Assembly (NCBI GenBank): GCA_027621335.1
Contig: JAQCAN010000138.1
Location: forward strand, 1 to 6,846
Reading direction: 5' to 3'
Length of the DNA stretch: 6,846 nucleotides
Origin: Bacteroidota bacterium
GTDB taxonomy: Bacteria > Bacteroidota > Bacteroidia > Flavobacteriales_D > JABDKJ01
Shown here: positions 1 through 6,739 of the stretch, piece after piece
Position numbering within the stretch: position 1 is the first letter of the stretch
Layout of the letters: the number at the start of each line of letters is the position of its first letter
The notes under the pieces: model-generated
The model's input: the letters and a program-made list of their open reading frames with translations, nothing else
What the model was told of the DNA's origin: nothing
Database searches by the model: none
Translations under genes and position numbers: made by a program

Positions 1-200
1 AAGCCAGCATTCAGACCGCTATAATCCCAAACTATGCCCTCACCTGTCACTATAGGATCGGCACCGCTTGGAAGGGCGGCTAAAAGGCGATAAGGAAAGA
101 CATCTCCTCCATTCGGCATATTGGACTGATCGATGCTGATCTGTGCCGACACAAAGCCGAAAAGACTGCAATAAAAGATGGTAAAGAGGAGAGTTCTCAT
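1..200 (-). CDS. Exported protein of unknown function, N-terminal fragment (runs off left edge)
   Basis: Only the first 66 codons lie in the window; the frame is open to the left edge. Seen: the ATG (complement of 198-200) opens a classic Sec signal peptide, MRTLLFTIFYCSLFGFVSA, with probable signal peptidase I cleavage after A19 before Q20. C11 lies inside the hydrophobic core without a proper lipobox, so a lipoprotein is unlikely. The mature start (ISIDQSNMPNGGD, then a WDYSGL stretch near residues 58-63) resembles, from memory, the N-termini of many Bacteroidota secreted proteins that carry C-terminal T9SS sorting domains; that end is not visible here, so T9SS export is inference. The gene lies just beyond the terminator of the upstream prolyl isomerase gene, so it probably has its own promoter within 201-265, although no clear box was found. 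Confidence is high that this is a real gene, low for any function. Confidence 0.75.
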   Translation of the reverse strand, partial: MRTLLFTIFYCSLFGFVSAQISIDQSNMPNGGDVFPYRLLAALPSGADPIVTGEGIVWDYSGLNAG

Positions 201-201
201 T

Positions 202-211
202 GTCTATAGAC
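202..211. other. Perfect 10-bp palindrome directly upstream of a start codon
   Basis: GTCTATAGAC is a perfect inverted repeat one base upstream of the ATG of the leftward exported-protein gene. Its position would suit an operator or an RNA element covering the start, but a palindrome this short can occur by chance and no second copy was found nearby. Function is unknown. Confidence 0.2.
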
Positions 212-264
212 TATTCAGCTATGAAAGTAACCGATCCGAAAGGATGAAACCTTGAAGATTCTGA

Positions 265-299
265 CAAAAAAAGACCCCTCATCCAAAGACGAGGGTTCG
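265..299 (-). terminator. Intrinsic terminator after the prolyl isomerase gene
   Basis: Read on the minus strand, 298-288 can pair with 283-273 around a four-base loop (287-284). The core is CCCTCGTC against GATGAGGG with one G-U pair, and the outer part adds two pairs after one A-G mismatch. Seven T residues follow immediately (complement of A at 266-272). On the plus strand the G-U pair becomes an A-C mismatch and there is no T tract, so the signal acts leftward. It lies 21 bases past the stop codon of the cyclophilin gene and separates that unit from the next leftward gene. Confidence 0.85.
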
Positions 300-319
300 A
301 AGGTTCTAAGGGATGGCTC

Positions 320-1021
320 CTATTTCAATACAGCCTTCTCTTTGAAAACCGCCACTGCATCAAAGCTCTCTGCTGCCTTTCCTACACGAATGATCTCAAC
401 GGTCTTCATGACATCCCCCCCTAAGGTAGTGTTCACGATATCTTGACCTGAGACCACATGGCCGAAGATGCTGTGCTTCCCATCCAACCATGGCGTAGGA
501 ACGATGGTGATGAAGATCTGACTCCCATTGGTGTAAGGACCGGAGTTGGCCATGGACAGGATACCTGGACGGTCATGTTTCAGATCGGGATTGAATTCAT
601 CTTGGAACTTATAGCCAGGGCCTCCGATTCCTTTGCCCAATGGATCACCGGTCTGAACCATGAAATCCTGTGCATCTCCGTTGGCCTTGGAGATGACCCT
701 GTGGAAGATGATGCCATCGTAGTAAGGTGTGCCAATGGGTTTGTGGTCGTTCTCAATGCCTCCTTCTGCCAATCCAACGAAGTTGGCGACTGTGACCGGG
801 GCTTTCTCATATTCCAATTGAAGGACGATCTCGCCCTTGTTCGTGGTGATCTTCGCGTATAATCCGTCTTCCAAATTCATATCTGCTGGTTTTTCCTTGG
901 CCTTTACTTCGACCTTCTCTTCATTCTTCACTGCTGTTGTGCTCTTATTGGTCTTATTTCCGCAAGCAGAAAGGGTGAAGACCATAGCACAGGAGACGAG
1001 TGTCAATGTGGCTTTGTTCAT
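320..1021 (-). CDS. Cyclophilin-type peptidyl-prolyl cis-trans isomerase, predicted lipoprotein (233 aa)
   Basis: Predicted to catalyse cis-trans isomerisation of Xaa-Pro bonds, assisting folding of exported proteins. Residues 1-20 are a lipoprotein signal ending in the lipobox LSAC with C20 as the lipidated residue; a Lys/Glu-rich linker (about 21-48) follows, then one cyclophilin domain (about 54-215). The residues that line the cyclophilin A active site are all present: R108 in FHR, F120, M121 and Q123 in DFMVQTGDP, A158 in MANSGP, F170 in SQIF, W178-L179 and H183 in WLDGKHSIFG. The enzyme should therefore be active. The residues after C20 (GNKTNK) lack the acidic surface-export signal described for some Bacteroidota lipoproteins, so a periplasmic location is more likely than the cell surface; this is inference. 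The frame is open 16 codons further upstream, but that extension overlaps the preceding gene and would bury the signal peptide, so the ATG at 1021 is chosen. There is no Shine-Dalgarno; the leader is A-rich. The gene starts 10 bases after the giant secreted protein, so the two are probably cotranscribed. Confidence 0.93.
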   Translation of the reverse strand: MNKATLTLVSCAMVFTLSACGNKTNKSTTAVKNEEKVEVKAKEKPADMNLEDGLYAKITTNKGEIVLQLEYEKAPVTVANFVGLAEGGIENDHKPIGTPYYDGIIFHRVISKANGDAQDFMVQTGDPLGKGIGGPGYKFQDEFNPDLKHDRPGILSMANSGPYTNGSQIFITIVPTPWLDGKHSIFGHVVSGQDIVNTTLGGDVMKTVEIIRVGKAAESFDAVAVFKEKAVLK

Positions 1022-1031
1022 TGTATTCGAT

Positions 1032-4000
1032 TTATTCTTTGATAAGCTTCCTGATGACTTGACGGCCATCGATCATTACGCGTGCAAAGTAAATACCCTT
1101 TGCGGAGTCCCGAAGGTCAATGGCGATGTTTTTCATGTCCGAGATGCTGGATTCCGACAACTGAAGCACAATTCTTCCTTGGGCATCCCTTACTTCCAGA
1201 TTCAATTCACTACCGACATATGCGTCCACCTTAAGATTAAATAGCCCATCTGCACTAGGATTGGGGAAGACCGTCACATACCGATCATCGATCGCCTCCT
1301 CCAGGCTTGTGGTCTGGTCCACAATGAAGTGGTAGTTGATGAACGCACCAAAGCTTGGATTGAAATTCTCCACGATTCCTCCTGCTACTTTTCTCATTCG
1401 CAAGAAGCCATTGCCATCGTTGTTCGCGAAGAAGGAAAGACCATCTTGTCCTGTGTCTTGGAAATACATGACGTAGCACCCGTCTGCCAGATCCAGGGTG
1501 TCCCTGTATTCGGTATTCGCAGCGGTCGGGTCGCGGTTGAGGATCTCATTGCCTTGCTCATCATAGATCCAAAACTCATTCTCATTGAAGGCATTGTTGG
1601 TCTTGAACCAGACGTAGAAAGGTTCAGTATAGACTTCTGGCATCTCGTAGGCTGCAGTGAGGCTGGAGTTGTCCATATTCTCATCCATCGCTCCATTTGG
1701 ATTGGAGACCGTCACATGGAAGAGTTCTTCTCCATTGCCATTCCAGAAGGCTTGCCCAGAGATAGGCAGTGTGATCTCCTCGGCCTCTTTGAAGTCCAGG
1801 GAACCTGACCACTCGTAGGTCTCTTCAGGTCCTCCGCTCACGTTGTAGGTAATGGTGGCCGAGGTCAAAACCTGTGCACCGAGATTCCTGATGGCGATCA
1901 CAGGATCCTTACAGATGGGGTTGTAAAGGTTATGGAACTCCCAGTCATTGGGAGAGATGATATCCATCAACTCCACGTCATTCTGGAAGTTCTTAGGACC
2001 ATACTGGAATAACTGCAAGGTGGTTCGGTAGTTCCCTTCCCCCCCGTTATTCGGATAAGCCTGCATTCCGAAATCGATGTCATGGGTTCCTCCAGGAGTG
2101 ACGTAAGGGGTAAGCTCATGATCATAGCTATCGGCAAAGGTCCCTGGGCACCAGCCGGCTCTGTCATAGATCCACGTGCCCCCTTGATCGATGACCGGAT
2201 TATCCGAACATTCCTTCCAGTTCAACCATGAGAAACGTTCTTCACCATCCACATCGATATGGAAGGTCTTGGGACAGAATTCTGCGCAGTTGTTCACTCC
2301 ACCGAACCAATGCCCGGTGGTCCGTGTGCGCAACATGAATTCAGAAGCATCTGAACGCAGTGTTCTTGGAACAGAAGGAAGCACCAGATCATCAGCAATG
2401 GCTGCATGGCCATAGTCGCCCAGCCAGATGGTCTCAAAATCCAATAGCTCACGTGGAGGAGTCCCTTCAATGAAATCGAATTCCAAGTCGATGAGCTCCT
2501 GCTGGTTCCCAGCAGCAATTTCAATTAGTCCGTTCAGGATAAGTGCATAGTCCGTGACCTCATACTCCCATCGGAATCCATTGGGGCCCAAACTCAGTCC
2601 TATGCCATAAGGCGTGACATAGTTCTGGAGTTGATGACGGTTCTGTTTGAAGCTGTTCTGATAGACTCCTGTGACTTCCAGCTCGACCTCATCTACTATG
2701 CTTCCATCCGGAGCATAGGTAGTAGATGGTCCTGGCAGATAGACATAACTCGTATCCACATAGGTGTATGAGATGCCCGCGACATCCTGGTCGATGAATG
2801 GAAGGGTCTCGATGACCGACACCAAGCCATGTTCGACCGCCTCAGTGACCAGAACAGAATCAATGCTCATGTCATATTCTCCTGAATAGAAGGTCAGGTC
2901 AGGTCGAACAGAGGTCACCATCATATTCCTATTCAAGTCACCTCCTTTCTCCGTCATTCGAGTGGGAAGTCCCATGAGTTGGGCATGCCTCTGAGCAGGA
3001 CTGGCATCCAAGGCACTAGCCCCACTTCGCTCATCGAATGAATAGGCCGCTTCAAGGAAGGCATATTGAGGGTGGTCCGAATCGACTGAGCGATAGAGGT
3101 AATCCTGCACTTCCGCTTCTGTCAGGGCTTTACTCCAGACCTGGAACTCATCAATATGTCCGTCATAATTGCCCGTAAAGGCTTGGTCGCCTCTACCTCC
3201 CAGTTTGAAACGGGTGATGCCGGCCATGCTCTTGGTCTTACCAGTTCCAGTGAGCACTTGTGTTCCATTCATGAAAATCGCCATGGTTCCTGTCGCTGCA
3301 TTCTTGACGAAAGTCCAGTGCGTCCATGTACCTGCAAAATCAGATGGGTCCACCTCCATATCTATTCGGTCGTATGAAGACGTCATGTTATGTCCAGCAT
3401 CCCAATACACGCGACCATTGCTCCAAGGAAGATGCACATTGACCACTCTCCTGTTCTGCGCATCGACCCCCTCAAGGACCCAGGTGCTGAAGGGCAAGGT
3501 GCTTTCATCTCCATAGGCCCAAAAACTGATGCTGATCTCTTGGTCGATTTCGGAGAAGACCTCAGCGGGAATCTCCACATATTCATCACCTTCAAAGTCG
3601 AGGTAACGGTCTTCTTGGGTGGAGATCAGGCCAAGGTCATTGCCTGAATCAGACGCGACAACAAAAGCTGAATTCCCATCTCCTGGACCCGTTGAGGAGA
3701 AATCGATCAAAATATTTGAAACACCGTCCCACACGAAGGCAGTGGTGAAATCGAAACTGTATGGACCAATGAATGGTAGGTCAGGATTGAATTCATAGAC
3801 CGTCTGAAAGCCATCCATTTCGGTTGGTCCTTCATTAAGTTCATTCAATCCTGTGTGCTTCATTCTCACTAGCAGATTAGACGCCTGCCCTCCTGAACCC
3901 GTCAATTCAAGGCCGAGACGATCTATTGAACCTGCTTGCAGGCCAGCAGTTAGAAGCTCTGACGCGGTGAAAATATACTGAGCTCTATGATTGACCTTAT

Positions 4001-4442
4001 CCATCCTGAGATGATCTATTGTTCCGCTGAGTCCATCTCCAATACTATATGCTTCTTCCGAAATGACCCCACTATAGATTGGGAAATATTGATAGCTCTG
4101 GTAATAATCATATCCCGCCTCAGTGCTGTATGGAATGCTATCCAAGGCCTGAGCCCCTAAAAGGAAATAAGGCGTTCCGACATTCTCATATCGATAGACA
4201 TCCGTGTAGGTGGTGTAATCCCACTCCCCACAGGCAAAGTTGTCCTGCGTGGTCGCCTGGTCACATTTCAACGTATAGCGCATGACGATTTTTCGGTAGT
4301 TCTCGGCATCCTCAGGAAACTGGTACCAGCCTCTCCGTTTGGTGATATCTGAGAATTCCAAAGTCTGGACGCGTGTGGTGTCCTGTGCTGTCATGGTCAG
4401 TGTGATGACCACGGCAAATAAAATAGAGAGAAATCGCATCAT
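1032..4442 (-). CDS. T9SS-secreted multidomain protein with a split PNGase F-like region and an inserted LamG domain (1136 aa)
   Basis: Large exported protein. In order: signal peptide about 1-19 (cut near TMTA-Q20); first part of a PNGase F-like N domain about 40-85; adhesin-like beta module about 120-265; LamG/concanavalin A-like domain about 277-470; linker about 470-585; rest of the PNGase F-like region about 586-815; CARDB-like Ig domain about 816-935; a module with DGCYVMYFQDTGQDG about 936-1043; T9SS type A sorting domain about 1055-1136 (VFPNPSADGLFNL, then KGIYFARV). Against Flavobacterium/Elizabethkingia PNGase F recalled from memory, the six cysteines forming its three disulfides match C60/C71, C719/C723 and C745/C765. 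Catalytic D60 matches D75 in CGEWD, E206 matches E721 in CAEFC and R248 matches R761 in DRAGWCPG. The E118, W120 and R61 equivalents are not conserved. The fold assignment is firm; N-glycan amidase activity is possible but unproven, and a glycan-binding role fits too. The LamG domain suggests carbohydrate or adhesion contacts. MM at the start gives two equivalent ATGs (4442 or 4439). Likely cotranscribed with the downstream prolyl isomerase. Confidence 0.92.
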   Translation of the reverse strand: MMRFLSILFAVVITLTMTAQDTTRVQTLEFSDITKRRGWYQFPEDAENYRKIVMRYTLKCDQATTQDNFACGEWDYTTYTDVYRYENVGTPYFLLGAQALDSIPYSTEAGYDYYQSYQYFPIYSGVISEEAYSIGDGLSGTIDHLRMDKVNHRAQYIFTASELLTAGLQAGSIDRLGLELTGSGGQASNLLVRMKHTGLNELNEGPTEMDGFQTVYEFNPDLPFIGPYSFDFTTAFVWDGVSNILIDFSSTGPGDGNSAFVVASDSGNDLGLISTQEDRYLDFEGDEYVEIPAEVFSEIDQEISISFWAYGDESTLPFSTWVLEGVDAQNRRVVNVHLPWSNGRVYWDAGHNMTSSYDRIDMEVDPSDFAGTWTHWTFVKNAATGTMAIFMNGTQVLTGTGKTKSMAGITRFKLGGRGDQAFTGNYDGHIDEFQVWSKALTEAEVQDYLYRSVDSDHPQYAFLEAAYSFDERSGASALDASPAQRHAQLMGLPTRMTEKGGDLNRNMMVTSVRPDLTFYSGEYDMSIDSVLVTEAVEHGLVSVIETLPFIDQDVAGISYTYVDTSYVYLPGPSTTYAPDGSIVDEVELEVTGVYQNSFKQNRHQLQNYVTPYGIGLSLGPNGFRWEYEVTDYALILNGLIEIAAGNQQELIDLEFDFIEGTPPRELLDFETIWLGDYGHAAIADDLVLPSVPRTLRSDASEFMLRTRTTGHWFGGVNNCAEFCPKTFHIDVDGEERFSWLNWKECSDNPVIDQGGTWIYDRAGWCPGTFADSYDHELTPYVTPGGTHDIDFGMQAYPNNGGEGNYRTTLQLFQYGPKNFQNDVELMDIISPNDWEFHNLYNPICKDPVIAIRNLGAQVLTSATITYNVSGGPEETYEWSGSLDFKEAEEITLPISGQAFWNGNGEELFHVTVSNPNGAMDENMDNSSLTAAYEMPEVYTEPFYVWFKTNNAFNENEFWIYDEQGNEILNRDPTAANTEYRDTLDLADGCYVMYFQDTGQDGLSFFANNDGNGFLRMRKVAGGIVENFNPSFGAFINYHFIVDQTTSLEEAIDDRYVTVFPNPSADGLFNLKVDAYVGSELNLEVRDAQGRIVLQLSESSISDMKNIAIDLRDSAKGIYFARVMIDGRQVIRKLIKE

Positions 4443-4544
4443 ATAAAGGGATAACAGGTTAGCTAATCATTCATTTGGCGTGACAATTTAGCCAATTCTT
4501 GAGGTATCTCCTGCGTTCCGAGTCAATGCGATAACTTTGCAGAG
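4443..4544. promoter_or_regulatory. Divergent intergenic region between the secreted-protein unit and the mutL unit
   Basis: About 100 bases separate two start codons that point away from each other, so promoters for both units should lie here. An 8-bp palindrome TTAGCTAA sits at 4459-4466, some 17 bases upstream of the leftward start. On the leftward strand only imperfect matches to the Bacteroidota -7 box were found (for example TAAATTGT), none with a well-spaced TTG. No hairpin-plus-T-tract structure was seen. Confidence 0.45.
4532..4539 (+). promoter_or_regulatory. Candidate Bacteroidota -7 promoter box (TAACTTTG)
   Basis: TAACTTTG is an exact match to TAnnTTTG, the -7 consensus of the primary sigma factor in Bacteroidota. 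Transcription would begin a few bases downstream, at or near the ATG at 4545. That means either a nearly leaderless message or translation from the in-frame ATG at 4569. No good TTG-type -33 element was found at the expected 19-21 base spacing, which lowers confidence. Confidence 0.4.
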
Positions 4545-4859
4545 ATGCGATTACCCAAGATACCGTCCATGATCAGAGGAGTGAAGACGAATCCCCGCGG
4601 ATTCAACTACATTCCTCGTTATTATGATCAGGACAAAGAAGACTTCGAAAAGCGGGTCAGACTGGCGGAAAAAGAGTTGGACTCCAAGTCAGATGACAAA
4701 GAAATGGCAGAGCACAGGGTAAGGATGAAATTGGCTATAGAGGAAAAGTGGGGATACCGCCACACTCCTATACACGACCGTGGAAGGACGCGTAGATTGG
4801 CCATCATCTTTATTGGACTCATTGGCATTCTATATGCCCTTTATCATTATTCACTGTGA
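4545..4859 (+). CDS. Small tail-anchored membrane protein of unknown function, upstream of mutL (104 aa)
   Basis: No function is recognised. Seen: a basic N-terminus with an aromatic motif FNYIPRYYD (20-28), a highly charged and probably helical segment rich in Lys/Glu (about 29-68), a short basic loop (RGRTRR, 79-84) and one hydrophobic C-terminal helix (about 85-101) ending in HYSL. With the Arg cluster just before the helix, the charged part is probably cytoplasmic. From memory, small proteins with a similar 'F-x-Y-x-PRYY' N-terminus and a C-terminal membrane segment often sit directly upstream of mutL in Flavobacteriia; some carry misleading riboflavin synthase-type names. That recollection needs a database check. 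The start is uncertain: ATG 4545 gives the full length, while ATG 4569 (residue M9) would give 96 residues, leaves room for a leader after the TAACTTTG box, and places the FNY motif at about the distance I recall for relatives. The stop is 17 bases before the mutL start, suggesting an operon. Confidence 0.75.
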   Translation: MRLPKIPSMIRGVKTNPRGFNYIPRYYDQDKEDFEKRVRLAEKELDSKSDDKEMAEHRVRMKLAIEEKWGYRHTPIHDRGRTRRLAIIFIGLIGILYALYHYSL

Positions 4860-4876
4860 ACCTATTGACTGATTCC

Positions 4877-6739
4877 ATGCCAAAGGATATCATCCGCCAG
4901 CTCCCTGATTCGGTGGCCAATCAGATTGCGGCTGGTGAGGTCATCCAGCGGCCTGCCTCTGTGGTCAAGGAGCTCATGGAGAATGCCATAGACGCGGGTG
5001 CCGCCAAAGTGCAAGTCATCATCAAAGAAGCTGGACGCAAGCTCATCCAAGTCATCGATGACGGTATAGGGATGAGCGAAGTAGATGCCCGAATGGCCTT
5101 CGAACGGCATGCCACGAGCAAGATCTCCAAAGCGGAGGACCTATTCTACGTCCGGACCAAGGGTTTCAGAGGAGAAGCACTGGCCTCTATTGCAGCCGTG
5201 GCCCAAGTGGAGTTGAAGACCCGCCAGAGCGATATGAATGTGGGCACCCGCCTCTTGATCGAAGGCAGCAAGGTTCTAGCTCAAGAGGCTTGTTCGGCTT
5301 CTACAGGAAGCAGCTTGGCCGTGAAGAACCTCTTCTTCAATATCCCAGCGAGACGTAAATTCCTCAAGACCGACTCGACCGAGCTGAGGAACATCATCGA
5401 GGAGTTCCAGAGGGTCGCCTTAGCCCATCCTGACATTGCGTTCCAACTGTTCAAAGATGATGAGAGCGAACTTTTCAACCTGAGGGCCGGCACCCTTCGC
5501 CAGCGCATCGTAGGCTTGATGGGTAGCAATTATGACCAACGACTGGTCCCCGTCAAAGAAGTCACCGATGTCGTAGGTATCCATGGATTCGTTGGAAAAC
5601 CTGAATTCGCGAAGCGATCCAAGGGTGAACAATACCTCTTCCTGAACGACCGATTCATTAAGAACGGCTATCTGCATCATGCCATTCAAAGTGCCTTTGG
5701 AGAATTGCTTCCAAGTGGCGATCATCCCTCCTATTTCATCTTTTTGACTGTCCCAACCGAGAAGGTGGACATCAACATCCACCCGACCAAGACGGAGGTG
5801 AAGTTCGAAGAGGAGAAGTCCATCTATGCCATTGTCAAGTCGACCGTAAGGCTAAGCTTGGGTAAATACAACATCGCACCCTCATTGGATTTCGAGGAGG
5901 ATAGCAGCTTCAAGGTGCCTCCGATGACCAAAGGACAAGCCATTCACATTCCGCAGATCCAAGTCGATCAAGACTTCAACCCCTTCAGAGAGCGCAGCCA
6001 GCTGCCTCCTTCTCAAGCCAGCTTTCCCAGGACTGATCGCAGCCAAGGGGACTCTTGGAAAGAGATGTATGAGATAGGGAGACAGCTCAATACCGATATC
6101 ATCCAATCTCATCTTGAGCGAGAGGATATCCAGCGGGCCGATACAGCATCTGATATGGATGCTGTGAGTAAGGAACGCCTGTTCTACCAACTCAATGCAC
6201 GCTATCTGGTGAGCAGCTTGAAATCAGGGTTGCTCATTGTGGATATGAAACGTGCAGAGGAACGCATCCTCTATGAATCGTTCATCCGTTCCATCGCCTT
6301 GAACGAAGGCCGTTCACAACAGCTCTTGTTCCCTGAGACCAAGGACCTGCATCCAACTGATATGGCGCTCATCACAGAGCACATGGCTGCATTCAGAGCT
6401 ATGGGATTCGACATCGAGCCATTTGGGAGCCGGGCAATCAAGATCAACGGAATCCCAGCTGATGCAGGTGAATTCGATGTCATCGCCCTCATCGATGAAT
6501 GGATAGAGGACTTCAAGTTGGAGGTTCCAAAGGGAAAGAACAAGAATGAAGTCTTGGCACGGACCTTGGCGAGAAGAATGCGCAATCCAGGAGACCGAAG
6601 ATTGGATGCCGAGGAGATGAGGGCCATCATGGATCGGCTCTTCGCCTGTGAGCAGCCATACATCAGTCCGTCAGGAAAACCTGTCATCATTAATATAGGA
6701 ACAGACGAATTGGATAAAAAATTCCAACGCACTTTATGA
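4877..6739 (+). CDS. mutL: DNA mismatch repair protein MutL (620 aa)
   Basis: MutL couples mismatch recognition by MutS to strand incision and removal. The N-terminal GHKL ATPase is complete: LPDSVANQIAAGEVIQRPAS (9-28), the catalytic glutamate E32 and Mg-binding N36 in KELMENAIDAGA, D61 and the glycine motif DDGIG (61-65), RHATSKI (77-83) and GFRGEALASI (96-105). The transducer part has KGEQYLFLNDRFI and NIHPTKTEVKF, with K305 equivalent to the ATP-sensing lysine of E. coli MutL. A linker of about 335-430 contains a DFNPF motif; the C-terminal dimerisation domain runs from about 431 to 620. The nuclease motif DQHA(x)2E(x)4E is altered to D456-M-K-R-A-E-E-R-I-L-Y-E467, and the CPHGRP motif reads SPSGKP (597-602); only the terminal FxR (FQR, 616-618) is intact. 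Nicking activity is therefore doubtful. An in-frame GTG at 4856 would add seven residues absent from other MutLs, so ATG 4877 is chosen. The stop overlaps the next start as ATGA. Length is normal for bacterial MutL. Confidence 0.96.
   Translation: MPKDIIRQLPDSVANQIAAGEVIQRPASVVKELMENAIDAGAAKVQVIIKEAGRKLIQVIDDGIGMSEVDARMAFERHATSKISKAEDLFYVRTKGFRGEALASIAAVAQVELKTRQSDMNVGTRLLIEGSKVLAQEACSASTGSSLAVKNLFFNIPARRKFLKTDSTELRNIIEEFQRVALAHPDIAFQLFKDDESELFNLRAGTLRQRIVGLMGSNYDQRLVPVKEVTDVVGIHGFVGKPEFAKRSKGEQYLFLNDRFIKNGYLHHAIQSAFGELLPSGDHPSYFIFLTVPTEKVDINIHPTKTEVKFEEEKSIYAIVKSTVRLSLGKYNIAPSLDFEEDSSFKVPPMTKGQAIHIPQIQVDQDFNPFRERSQLPPSQASFPRTDRSQGDSWKEMYEIGRQLNTDIIQSHLEREDIQRADTASDMDAVSKERLFYQLNARYLVSSLKSGLLIVDMKRAEERILYESFIRSIALNEGRSQQLLFPETKDLHPTDMALITEHMAAFRAMGFDIEPFGSRAIKINGIPADAGEFDVIALIDEWIEDFKLEVPKGKNKNEVLARTLARRMRNPGDRRLDAEEMRAIMDRLFACEQPYISPSGKPVIINIGTDELDKKFQRTL

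Noticed and set aside
201..265. TTACTTTCATAG on the minus strand as a -7 box for the leftward exported-protein gene
   Set aside because: It matches TAnnTTTG at too few positions and has no TTG element at the right distance.
458..862. Open frame of 134 codons on the plus strand, antisense to the cyclophilin gene
   Set aside because: The opposite strand encodes every cyclophilin active-site residue. The antisense translation has no recognisable feature.
1022..1069. Longer start for the cyclophilin gene (16 extra codons)
   Set aside because: It would overlap the end of the upstream gene and put a polar stretch ahead of an otherwise perfect lipoprotein signal peptide.
1329..1808. Open frame of 159 codons on the plus strand, antisense to the giant secreted protein
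   Set aside because: It lies wholly inside a well-supported coding region with clear domains, and its translation shows no recognisable family or signal. It is a shadow of the codon pattern on the other strand.
4188..4325. TPYF at residues 90-93 of the giant protein as the match to FITPYW of PNGase F, which would remove the need for a split domain
   Set aside because: The later YVTPYG at 608-613 is followed by matches to the next PNGase F segments (VTDY, L-x-x-G, then FIEGTPP against IVYGTPD). The sequence after residue 93 shows none of these.
4856..4876. GTG start for mutL overlapping the upstream stop (GTGA)
   Set aside because: It would add seven residues before MPKDIIRQLPD, which MutL proteins do not have. 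The ATG at 4877 fits the family start. Translational coupling through the GTGA cannot be fully excluded.
6271..6732. Open frame of 153 codons on the minus strand inside mutL
   Set aside because: It is antisense to the conserved MutL C-terminal domain and has no supporting motif or promoter.
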